This document shows positions 1 to 7,599 of a DNA stretch of 16,683 bases, piece by piece (positions within the stretch are counted from its first letter, which is position 1; every line of letters starts with the position of its first letter). A program made the position numbers and the translations under genes. Origin of the DNA: an uncultured Bacilli bacterium (GTDB lineage Bacteria > Bacillota_I > Bacilli_A > RF39 > UBA660); assembly GCA_947595415.1 (NCBI GenBank), contig CANQER010000009.1, forward strand, positions 1-16,683, read 5' to 3'. Below the pieces are notes generated by a model. It did not search any database. It worked only from the letters and a program-made list of their open reading frames with translations, and had not been told where the DNA came from.

Positions 1-113
1 TAAGTAATGGAGTAGTTACTACTGGAACCATTACAGTAAGTGGTTATACAGTTCAAATTAAAGATGGAGTAGCTGATAAAGGTAAAACTACAGCAGCTAC
101 AAAAGGAGCTTAG
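1..113 (+). CDS. Type IV prepilin-like protein, 3' end only (array copy 1)
   Basis: This is the 3' end of a gene that begins outside the window. The first complete codon is at position 3 and the TAG stop is at 111-113. The visible 36 residues, starting SNGVVTTGTITVSGY and ending TKGA, match the C-terminal beta-rich segment of the two complete pilin-like genes downstream, including the motifs GTI.VSGYTV and IKDGVA.KG. The stop codon sits inside the Shine-Dalgarno sequence of the next gene (TAGGAGGATAAAATG). The same junction is repeated between copies 2 and 3, so this is a third member of one tandem operon. The prepilin signal lies upstream and cannot be seen, so its identity rests on homology to the neighbours. 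Confidence 0.85.
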   Translation, partial: SNGVVTTGTITVSGYTVQIKDGVADKGKTTAATKGA

Positions 114-122
114 GAGGATAAA

Positions 123-509
123 ATGAAAAGAAATACAAAAGGGTTTACATTAATTGAATTATTAGCAGTAATTGTAATACTAGCAGTAATAGCATTAATT
201 GCAACACCATTAATTTTAAATGTAATTGAAACAGCTAAGAAAGGTGCAGCAGAACAAAGTGCGAATGGTTATATCAAAGCATTAGAAGATCACATTGCAA
301 TTCAAATGTTAGAAAAATCTGATTATACAGTACCAGATTCATACACAGAAACAGACGTATCAGTAAAAGGTGACAAACCAACATCAGTTAGTTTAGCTAT
401 AAGTGATGGAATAGTTACAAGTGGTACAATTGTAGTTAGTGGATATACAGTTACAATTAAAGATGGAGTAGCTGAAAAAGGTGCAACTGAAGCAGCTAAA
501 AAAGAATAG
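123..509 (+). CDS. Type IV prepilin-like protein (array copy 2)
   Basis: A 128-residue precursor with a textbook type III (prepilin) signal: a short basic leader MKRNTKG followed by FTLIELLAVIVIL. Prepilin peptidase would cut between G7 and F8, leaving a mature N-terminal Phe and Glu at mature position 5. Residues 8-32 form the hydrophobic N-terminal helix, which continues as an amphipathic helix to about residue 65. A short beta-rich head follows, with the GTIVVSGYTVTIKDG segment near 100-114. At about 120 mature residues it is small for a major pilin. It could be a pilus or pseudopilus subunit. The ATG is 9 bp after the previous stop and has a strong AGGAGG. No pilus ATPase, platform protein or prepilin peptidase lies in the window, so the assembly system is unknown. 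Confidence 0.88.
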   Translation: MKRNTKGFTLIELLAVIVILAVIALIATPLILNVIETAKKGAAEQSANGYIKALEDHIAIQMLEKSDYTVPDSYTETDVSVKGDKPTSVSLAISDGIVTSGTIVVSGYTVTIKDGVAEKGATEAAKKE

Positions 510-518
510 GAGGATAAA

Positions 519-908
519 ATGAAAAGAAATACAAAAGGATTTACATTAATTGAACTATTAGCAGTAATAGTAATATTAGCAGTAATAGCATTAATCGCAA
601 CACCATTAATTTTAAATGTTATTGAAACAGCTAAAAAAGGTGCAGCAGAACAAAGTGCAAATGGATATATTAAAGCTTTGGAAGATCATATTGCTATTAA
701 AATGTTAGAAGATGCAACTTATACTGTACCAACAGATTATTCTGATACTGATATATCAGTAAAAGGTGATAAACCAAAATCTGTTAGTTTAACTATTAAA
801 GATGGAGTAGTTACTACTGGTACAATCGTGGTTAGTGGATATACAGTTACAATTAAAGATGGTGTAGCTCAAAAGGGTGCAACCAAAGCAGAAGGTGCTG
901 AAGATTAA
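519..908 (+). CDS. Type IV prepilin-like protein (array copy 3)
   Basis: A 129-residue precursor, paralogous to the preceding gene. Residues 1-60 are identical to copy 2, including the leader cleaved after G7 and the FTLIELLAVIVIL helix. Differences begin at residue 61 and cluster at about 65-67, 72-76 and in the charged C-terminal tail. The GTIVVSGYTVTIKDGVA segment is again conserved. The first 60 codons differ from copy 2 at 14 silent positions and at none that changes the protein. It is the last gene of the array and is followed directly by a hairpin terminator. Secretion and membrane insertion before prepilin-peptidase cleavage are expected from the family. Whether the copies form one mixed fibre or alternative fibres cannot be told from sequence. 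Confidence 0.88.
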   Translation: MKRNTKGFTLIELLAVIVILAVIALIATPLILNVIETAKKGAAEQSANGYIKALEDHIAIKMLEDATYTVPTDYSDTDISVKGDKPKSVSLTIKDGVVTTGTIVVSGYTVTIKDGVAQKGATKAEGAED

Positions 909-911
909 TAC

Positions 912-953
912 AAAAAAACTCATATTGACATAATTCAATATAAGTTTTTTTTT
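912..953. terminator. Bidirectional intrinsic terminator between convergent genes
   Basis: Left arm 912-928 and right arm 935-951 form a 17-bp stem with one mismatch (C921 opposite A) and a 6-nt loop, CATAAT. The arms start with a run of seven A and end in a run of T, so the structure has a U-tract on either strand. It can therefore end both the pilin operon and the minus-strand gene, whose stop codon is at 952-954. Confidence 0.85.
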
Positions 954-1389
954 ACAAATATTTTTTAAAAGAATCAATTATCTCTTCTTGAAATTTCAGA
1001 AAATCTTTAGCTAATTTTAAATGTTTTTTATTAACATTTCCCTCATATGAACTAATCTTTTTTTCCATATCAATACTACCCATGCTAATACCTTTAATAA
1101 GCATATCAGCAATACTAGAGTCACTATTATCACTATCAACCTCTTTTTTTATCCCCATATTTGCCATCATCTTACTCATCATACCACTTTCTTTTAAAGG
1201 TTCATCATTATCCTCTAGTATTTGTTGTGATTCATCCTTAAACCTTTGATAACCCTTTAAAGCCTCCTCAACAGAATCTTTAATTTTATTATCCTTATCC
1301 TTCAAATCCTTTATCAAACTTTCCATAGACATACAAGACATTTCTGAGTCCTTATAAACCTGTCTTACTAATTCTAAATTTTCTTTCAT
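952..1389 (-). CDS. Small acidic helical protein, function unknown
   Basis: A 145-residue, probably all-helical, highly charged cytoplasmic protein with no signal peptide or membrane segment. The predicted layout is an N-terminal helical pair (about 3-60), a Met-rich stretch GMMSKMMANMGIKK (69-82), an acidic Ser/Asp linker (84-93), then two more helices (93-115 with MLIKGISMGSIDM, and 121-145). The general layout recalls ferritin-like four-helix-bundle proteins of unknown function in Firmicutes, but no clear metal-binding set is visible, so no function is assigned. The start is supported by AAAGGAG just upstream on the minus strand. It is transcribed away from murD and toward the pilin array, so it is probably monocistronic. 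I did not find a convincing promoter in the 105-bp divergent gap. Confidence 0.8.
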   Translation of the reverse strand: MKENLELVRQVYKDSEMSCMSMESLIKDLKDKDNKIKDSVEEALKGYQRFKDESQQILEDNDEPLKESGMMSKMMANMGIKKEVDSDNSDSSIADMLIKGISMGSIDMEKKISSYEGNVNKKHLKLAKDFLKFQEEIIDSFKKYL

Positions 1390-1470
1390 AAATTCTCCTT
1401 TCTATTTTATTATGATTAAAAAAAATAAATTTATACAAACATAATCAAGTTATAACTTTTTTTTAAAATA

Positions 1471-1490
1471 TGATATAATATAGTAGGTGG
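1471..1490 (+). promoter_or_regulatory. Extended -10 promoter and ribosome binding site of murD
   Basis: TGATATAAT at 1471-1479 is a perfect extended -10 element (TGnTATAAT). No good -35 hexamer is seen. Transcription would start near 1486, leaving a leader of about 9 nt before the ATG at 1495. The ribosome binding site AGGTGG (1485-1490) therefore lies at the very 5' end of the transcript. Confidence 0.6.
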
Positions 1491-1494
1491 TTTT

Positions 1495-2817
1495 ATGTTA
1501 GAAAATAAAAAAATTTTTATTTTAGGTATGGCAAGAAGTGGTTATGAAGTAGCTAAATTATTAGCTAGTAAAAACGAAATCCTTCTTACTGATAAAATAA
1601 AAGGTGATGAAGATAAAACAGAAGAACTTATAAATTTAGGAGTTGACGTTGTATTTACAAACGATCAAGAAGAACTACTAGATAATAGTTTTGATATCCT
1701 AATTAGAAATCCTGGTGTTCCTTATAATAACCCTACCATCAAAAAAGCTCAAAAACTAAATATCCCTATTTACAATGAAATAGATATTGCTTACAAATAT
1801 TTAGATGACGTAAAAATAATAGGTATTACAGGATCTAATGGTAAAACAACAACCACAACTCTTATTTATGATATATTTAAAAAAGCTGGTTTAGATGTTT
1901 TTTTAGCTGGTAATATAGGTTATCCTTTATCATCTATTGTAAAAGATGTAAAAAAAGGCTCAATTTTAGTAATGGAAATATCAGATCATCAATTAATAGA
2001 CATGAAAGATTTTAAAACCAATGTAAGTGTTCTTACTAATTTAAGTGAAGTTCACCTTGACTTTCATGGTTCTTATGAAAAATATATGAAAGTTAAAAAA
2101 AAGATTTTTGATCATCAAACAGAAAAAGATTATGCCATTATAAACAAAGGTAACTTAGATTCAGTTAACTTAACCAAAAATATACAAGCAAGAAAAATAT
2201 ATTTTTCTAGTTATGTAGATTGTGATTGCTACTTAAAAGATGACTATATTTGTTATAAAGATGAAAAAATTATAAATACTTCAGATATTAGAATCAAAGG
2301 TAAACATAACTATGAAAATATTATGTGTGCTATTATTGTAAGTAAATTATTTAATATTGAAAATGAAATTATAACTAGTGTTTTAGAAGATTTTAATGGT
2401 GTAGAACATCGAATTGAATACGTTAAAAAAGTAAATGATCGTGTTTTTTATAACGATTCTAAAGCTACTAACGTTAAATCAACAGAAATTGCTTTAAGTT
2501 CTTTTGATAGTCCTACAATTCTTATTATGGGAGGATTAGATAGAGGTCATTCCTTTGAAGAGTTGAAAGACTACTTAAAAAATGTTAAAAATATAGTATG
2601 TTATGGTGAAACTAAATATCGTATCAAAGAATTTTGTGATAAATATATGATCGATGTAATCGTTTTAGATACCTTAGAAGAAGCAGTAAAAGCAGCTTAT
2701 AATATCTCTAGTAAAGGAGATGTTATACTCCTTAGTCCAGCTTGTGCTTCTTGGGATCAATATAGTTCCTTTGAAGAAAGAGGAGAAGAATTTAAAAAAT
2801 TAGTTGAAGTCTTATAA
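1495..2817 (+). CDS. murD: UDP-N-acetylmuramoylalanine--D-glutamate ligase MurD
   Basis: A cytoplasmic ATP-dependent ligase that adds D-Glu to UDP-MurNAc-L-Ala in peptidoglycan precursor synthesis. At 440 residues it is of normal length. The N-terminal Rossmann-like domain covers about 1-105 (IFILGMARSGYEVAKLL; NPGVP at 72-76). The central ATPase domain has the P-loop GSNGKTTT (113-120), AGNIG (138-142) and the HLDFHGS stretch (187-193), followed by Lys residues near 199-203 where the carbamylated Lys is expected. The C-terminal domain has the MurD-diagnostic NDSKATN (320-326), GGLDRG (346-351), LSPACASWDQY (413-423) and FEERG (426-430). One oddity is EISDHQL at 161-167, where the family usually has E-x-SSFQL. 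It has its own promoter, 677 bases before ftsK's upstream partner eno ends the gap, and is separated from murE and mraY by about 7.3 kb. Confidence 0.95.
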   Translation: MLENKKIFILGMARSGYEVAKLLASKNEILLTDKIKGDEDKTEELINLGVDVVFTNDQEELLDNSFDILIRNPGVPYNNPTIKKAQKLNIPIYNEIDIAYKYLDDVKIIGITGSNGKTTTTTLIYDIFKKAGLDVFLAGNIGYPLSSIVKDVKKGSILVMEISDHQLIDMKDFKTNVSVLTNLSEVHLDFHGSYEKYMKVKKKIFDHQTEKDYAIINKGNLDSVNLTKNIQARKIYFSSYVDCDCYLKDDYICYKDEKIINTSDIRIKGKHNYENIMCAIIVSKLFNIENEIITSVLEDFNGVEHRIEYVKKVNDRVFYNDSKATNVKSTEIALSSFDSPTILIMGGLDRGHSFEELKDYLKNVKNIVCYGETKYRIKEFCDKYMIDVIVLDTLEEAVKAAYNISSKGDVILLSPACASWDQYSSFEERGEEFKKLVEVL

Positions 2818-2852
2818 AAATAAGGCTTTTTTAGATATTTTATTTTACATAA

Positions 2853-4106
<1,254 letters not shown>

Positions 4107-4115
4107 GAGGTAGCT

Positions 4116-6266
4116 ATGTCTAAGAAGAAAAAACGCAAAGATACTCCTAAAAAAGGAAGTAATTATCAAATAGAATTATGGGGACTTTTACTTATTTTAA
4201 TAAGTATTATAGGATTTGGAAGATTTGCTATTATTGGTAAACTTATTGGGGATTTTGCTCTTTTTATATGTGGTAGTTGGTATTTTATTTTACTTACAAT
4301 TTTCTTTGTTGTAGGGATATATATGATTATTAAAAGACAAGTTCCTAATTTTTTAAATTCTAATTTGATAGGTTTGTATATAATAATTCTTTGTATACTT
4401 GTTTTTTCCCATTTAAGTTATGTTAATCAATTAGACGATAAAATAGATATTATAAAAGAAACTATTAATAATTTTATGGCATCTACTGATGTGATATCAA
4501 ATATTCAAGGAGGAGGAATAATAGGGGGTGTATTTTCTTCTTTGTTTGTTACCTTGTTAGATGTAAAGGGAACTAAAATAGTTTTGTGGGTAATGTTAAT
4601 AGCTGGTATTATTATGTTTACAGGTATGTCTTTATACGATATATTTATGGCTATTAAAAAGAAAGTAAAACTTCCAAAACATCACAAAGTAGAACAAGTA
4701 CAAGAAGAAAAAGATGATAAAATAGTTATTTCTAGTGTTGATGAACTTATTCATGTAAACGATGAAAAAGAAGAAAAGGAACAACCAAAAGAAGAAATCC
4801 AAGAAGAGGTTGTTGAAAATAAGGGGTATAAATTACCACCTATGTCTTTATTAAGTAAACCTCAAAAAACTAGTAATAAACATGATCAAAAAGAAATAGA
4901 CAACAATATTACAATCATTGTTCAAACTCTAGCTGAATTTGGGGTTGTAGGGAAAGTTGTAGCTGTTAATATTGGTCCTACAGTAACGCAATACGAACTT
5001 GAACTAAAATCAGGAACAAAGATAAGTAAGGTTTTAAATATAAATCGTGAATTAGCTTTAGCTTTAGCTGCTAAAGATGTTAGAATCGAAGCTCCTATCC
5101 CTGGTAAAAGTACAGTGGGAATTGAACTTCCTAATAAAAAGACATCAATGGTAACTGTAAGAGAAATACTAGAAAGTATTCCAAAGAGTTTAGATAGTAG
5201 TAAATTACTAGCTGTTTTAGGTAAAGATATTATGGGTAAATCAATGTATATGGAAATCAATAAAACACCCCATTTATTAGTAGCTGGATCAACTGGTAGT
5301 GGTAAATCTGTTTGTATTAATAGTACTTTAGTATCTATATTAATGCGAGCTAGACCAGATGAAGTAAAAATAGTTTTAGTGGATCCTAAAAAAGTTGAAC
5401 TATCAATTTATAATGGTATACCTCACTTACTTGCTCCAGTAGTAACAGATCCTAAAAAAGCTAATATTGCTTTAAAGAAAATAGTTGTCGAAATGGAAAG
5501 AAGGTATGATGTTTTTAGTGATAGTAAAACTAAAAATATTCAAGGCTATAATTCTTATGTTGAAAAACAAAATGAACATCTACCAGAATCAGAAAAACTA
5601 AAACCTCTACCTTATATTTTAGTAGTTATTGATGAACTTGCAGATCTAATGTTAGTCGCAGCTAAAGAAGTCGAAGAGTCCATTATGCGTATAACACAAA
5701 TGGCACGTGCTGCAGGGATCCATTTGATTGTCGCAACCCAAAGACCTAGTACAGATGTTATTACAGGGGTTGTAAAAGCTAATATCCCATCACGTATTTC
5801 TTTTGCTGTATCATCTAGTATTGACTCTAGAACTATCTTAGATATGACAGGGGCAGAAAAATTACTAGGAAAAGGGGACATGTTATTTTCACCTCAAGGG
5901 GAAAATTGTCCAATTAGAATTCAAGGTACTTTCATCGATGAAGAAGAAATAAAAGCTGTTGTTGACTATACAATTAAACAACAAAAAGCTCATTACGATT
6001 CAACACTTCTTATGGATGATGAAGAAATGAAAGCTACCACAATGGTAGAAGGTCAAGTAGAAAGTGATGAACCTTTATATAACGAAATAGTTGAATTCGT
6101 TATAACTCAAGGAAAAGCTAGTACATCTTTACTTCAAAGACGTTTCCATCTAGGTTATAATAGAGCTGCTAGAGCGATTGATCTATTAGAAGAAAGAGGA
6201 ATAATTGGTCCTAGTAATGGTTCTAAACCTCGTGAAGTTTTAGTAAAATTAGAAGAAAAAGAATAA
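4116..6266 (+). CDS. ftsK: DNA translocase FtsK/SpoIIIE
   Basis: A membrane-anchored ATP-driven DNA pump that clears chromosome from the division septum. It has 716 residues. A basic N-terminus is followed by about four membrane segments (roughly 22-44, 52-72, 82-100 and 154-176), then a charged, Glu/Lys-rich linker (about 180-260). The alpha/beta motor follows, with Walker A GSTGSGKS (391-398), VDPKKVELSIYNGIPHL (422-438), Walker B VVIDELADLM (503-512) and ATQRPS (540-545). The C-terminal winged-helix gamma domain (about 650-712, SLLQRRFHLGYNRAARAIDLL region) would read the polarity sequences of the chromosome. The linker is short, closer to SpoIIIE/SftA-type length than to proteobacterial FtsK. 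The start has AGGAGG overlapping the TAG of eno, 9 bp apart, so the two are co-transcribed and probably coupled. Confidence 0.95.
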   Translation: MSKKKKRKDTPKKGSNYQIELWGLLLILISIIGFGRFAIIGKLIGDFALFICGSWYFILLTIFFVVGIYMIIKRQVPNFLNSNLIGLYIIILCILVFSHLSYVNQLDDKIDIIKETINNFMASTDVISNIQGGGIIGGVFSSLFVTLLDVKGTKIVLWVMLIAGIIMFTGMSLYDIFMAIKKKVKLPKHHKVEQVQEEKDDKIVISSVDELIHVNDEKEEKEQPKEEIQEEVVENKGYKLPPMSLLSKPQKTSNKHDQKEIDNNITIIVQTLAEFGVVGKVVAVNIGPTVTQYELELKSGTKISKVLNINRELALALAAKDVRIEAPIPGKSTVGIELPNKKTSMVTVREILESIPKSLDSSKLLAVLGKDIMGKSMYMEINKTPHLLVAGSTGSGKSVCINSTLVSILMRARPDEVKIVLVDPKKVELSIYNGIPHLLAPVVTDPKKANIALKKIVVEMERRYDVFSDSKTKNIQGYNSYVEKQNEHLPESEKLKPLPYILVVIDELADLMLVAAKEVEESIMRITQMARAAGIHLIVATQRPSTDVITGVVKANIPSRISFAVSSSIDSRTILDMTGAEKLLGKGDMLFSPQGENCPIRIQGTFIDEEEIKAVVDYTIKQQKAHYDSTLLMDDEEMKATTMVEGQVESDEPLYNEIVEFVITQGKASTSLLQRRFHLGYNRAARAIDLLEERGIIGPSNGSKPREVLVKLEEKE

Positions 6267-6281
6267 AAATGAAACATTTTT
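6265..6281 (+). terminator. Weak AT-rich hairpin after ftsK
   Basis: AAAAATG (6265-6271) and CATTTTT (6275-6281) form a 7-bp stem with an AAA loop. It overlaps the ftsK stop codon and ends in five T. The stem has a single G-C pair, so termination may be partial and some ftsK transcription could reach the pheS leader. Confidence 0.4.
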
Positions 6282-6290
6282 CAAAATTTG

Positions 6291-6299
6291 TGATATAAT
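6291..6299 (+). promoter_or_regulatory. Extended -10 promoter of the pheST T-box transcript
   Basis: TGATATAAT (6291-6299) is identical to the murD extended -10. The -35 region, around GAAACA at 6271-6276 with a 17-nt spacer, is poor. Transcription would start near 6306, just before stem I of the T-box leader. Confidence 0.6.
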
Positions 6300-6305
6300 A
6301 GTTTT

Positions 6306-6515
6306 GTCAAAAGCGATGATTAAGAAGTAGTAGTAAAAGTAATTATTTAAAGAAAGTTCGTGGTTGATGGAAACGAATAATAATCTTTTATGAATTCGTC
6401 TTTATAGCTTTATATTAAAAGTATAACGGTGACGCGTTTTAGTCATTAAGAGTAGTTTTCTACTGAATTAAGGTGGTACCACGTAAATCACGTCCTTATG
6501 GATGTGGTTTTTTTT
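6306..6515 (+). promoter_or_regulatory. T-box riboswitch, tRNA-Phe specific (pheST leader)
   Basis: A leader RNA that senses uncharged tRNA-Phe and then permits transcription of pheST. Stem I is closed by AAAGC (6310-6314) with GCTTT (6407-6411). An upper helix is TAAAAG (6334-6339) with CTTTTA (6385-6390), and the apical part is TTCG (6357-6360) with CGAA (6374-6377). The specifier loop on the 3' side reads GAA-TTC-G, placing the Phe codon UUC at 6395-6397. Stem III is AGTAG/CTACT (6451-6455 and 6460-6464). The T-box AAGGTGGTACCACG (6470-6483) contains the UGGU bulge (6474-6477), which fits a tRNA acceptor end with discriminator A. The antiterminator pairs AAGG (6470-6473) with CCTT (6494-6497), in competition with the terminator at 6488-6515. 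Confidence 0.93.
6488..6515 (+). terminator. T-box regulated terminator
   Basis: TCACGTCC (6488-6495) pairs with GGATGTGG (6500-6507), including two G-U pairs, around a TTAT loop. Eight T follow at 6508-6515. The left arm shares CC (6494-6495) with the antiterminator helix, so the two structures exclude each other. Confidence 0.88.
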
Positions 6516-6528
6516 GAAAGGAGAAATT

Positions 6529-7599
6529 ATGGAATATTTAAAAAATGTTGATTTAGAAAGTATTGGGATTGATAGAAAAACCCTAGAAAAAGAAATAAGT
6601 AGTCTAAGTAGTATTAAAGACGTTAATGAATTAAAAGTTAAATACATAGGTAAAAAAGGTATTATAACTGAACTATATGGTAAAATGAGTAGTTTAAGTG
6701 TTGATATGAAGAAACAAATGGGAATTAATTTAAACAAATTTAAAACTGAATTTACTGAAATTATTGAAGAAATGATTAAAAAATTCAAAGATGAAGAGTT
6801 AAAACAAAAATTAGAAAACGACAAAATAGATGTAACTCTTTTAGCTACCAAGTTAAACATTGGAGGTGTTCATCCTATTACTAAAGTAATAGATGAAATA
6901 GAAGATATTTTTATTTCAATGGGTTATGATGTCGTAGAAGGACCTGAAATAGAAACTGATTTATACAATTTTGAAAAGTTAAATTTACCTAAAAATCATC
7001 CAGCTAGAGATAGTCAAGATAGTTTTTATATAACAGATGAATACTTACTTCGTACTCAAACTTCACCTGTTCAAGCTAGATGTATGGATGCAAATGAAAA
7101 AAAAGGTCCAATTCGTATTATCTGTCCTGGTAAGACTTATAGAAGAGATAACGATGATGCAACTCATTCTCATCAGTTTACTCAAATCGAGGGGTTAGTT
7201 ATTGATGAAGGTATATCTTTAGCTCATTTAAAAGGAACTTTAGAAATAGCTTTAAAAAAACTATTTGGAGCTGATCGTGAAATTAGATTTAGACCAAGTT
7301 TCTTTCCATTTACAGAACCTTCTATTGAAGTAGATGTTTCTTGTTTTAAGTGTAACAAAGAAGGTTGTGCTATTTGTAAAAACACTGGTTGGATTGAAAT
7401 TTTAGGTTCTGGAATAGTTCATCCTAATGTTTTAAAAAATTGTGGTTATGATCCTTCAAAATATACTGGATTTGCTTTTGGAATTGGTCCTGAAAGGGTA
7501 GCTATGCTTAAGTATGGAATAAATGATATAAGAGATTTTTATACAAATGATCTTAGATTTTTAAAGGATTTTAATCGTTTAGAAGGAGGAGAACAATGA
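6529..7599 (+). CDS. pheS: Phenylalanine--tRNA ligase alpha subunit
   Basis: The catalytic subunit of the alpha2-beta2 enzyme that charges tRNA-Phe. It has 356 residues, the usual length. An N-terminal coiled coil for tRNA contact (about 1-95) is followed by the class II synthetase core. Key motifs are [12 protein letters not shown] (156-167), RTQTSPVQ (175-182), motif 2 [19 protein letters not shown] (204-222), [12 protein letters not shown] (258-269) and motif 3 [10 protein letters not shown] (318-327). A four-Cys cluster (272, 275, 280, 283) could bind zinc, as is seen in many bacterial PheS proteins. I chose the ATG at 6529, which follows AAAGGAG at 6517-6523. The in-frame ATG at 6502 lies inside the T-box terminator stem and lacks a ribosome binding site. 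It is controlled by the T-box and coupled to pheT by a 4-base ATGA overlap. Confidence 0.96.
   Translation: MEYLKNVDLESIGIDRKTLEKEISSLSSIKDVNELKVKYIGKKGIITELYGKMSSLSVDMKKQMGINLNKFKTEFTEIIEEMIKKFKDEELKQKLENDKIDVTLLATKLNIGGVHPITKVIDEIEDIFISMGYDVVEGPEIETDLYNFEKLNLPKNHPARDSQDSFYITDEYLLRTQTSPVQARCMDANEKKGPIRIICPGKTYRRDNDDATHSHQFTQIEGLVIDEGISLAHLKGTLEIALKKLFGADREIRFRPSFFPFTEPSIEVDVSCFKCNKEGCAICKNTGWIEILGSGIVHPNVLKNCGYDPSKYTGFAFGIGPERVAMLKYGINDIRDFYTNDLRFLKDFNRLEGGEQ

Larger units (their letters stand above)
1..908 (+). repeat. Tandem array of prepilin-like genes, unit about 396 bp
   Basis: At least three head-to-tail copies of one gene unit are present; the two complete starts are 396 bp apart. 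The junction TAGGAGGATAAAATG, which combines stop, Shine-Dalgarno and start, is the same between copies 1-2 and 2-3, with 9 bp between coding regions. The array probably continues to the left of the window. It ends at the terminator near 912-953. Confidence 0.85.

Noticed and set aside
1..908. Pilin repeats as a mobile element or CRISPR-like array
   Set aside because: The repeat unit is a whole gene with its ribosome binding site. There are no terminal inverted repeats, transposase or short direct repeats with spacers anywhere in the window.
2815..2832. Possible terminator after murD (AAAAATAAGGCTTTTTT)
   Set aside because: The only pairing is A with T around TAAGGC, with no G-C pair in the stem, so it is not credible as an intrinsic terminator without folding data. 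murD may be read through into eno.
4922..5260. Open frame on the minus strand inside ftsK (also 5612-5881)
   Set aside because: The translations are low-complexity antisense of conserved FtsK motor sequence, with no ribosome binding site or recognisable motif.
6502..6528. Earlier in-frame ATG for pheS at 6502
   Set aside because: It lies inside the T-box terminator stem, has no ribosome binding site, and would add nine residues foreign to PheS. The ATG at 6529 has AAAGGAG at a good distance.
7597..7599. UGA read as Trp (Mycoplasma/Spiroplasma code)
   Set aside because: UGA ends pheS at the pheT overlap and ends murE2, and Trp is encoded by UGG in conserved motifs, so the standard bacterial code applies.
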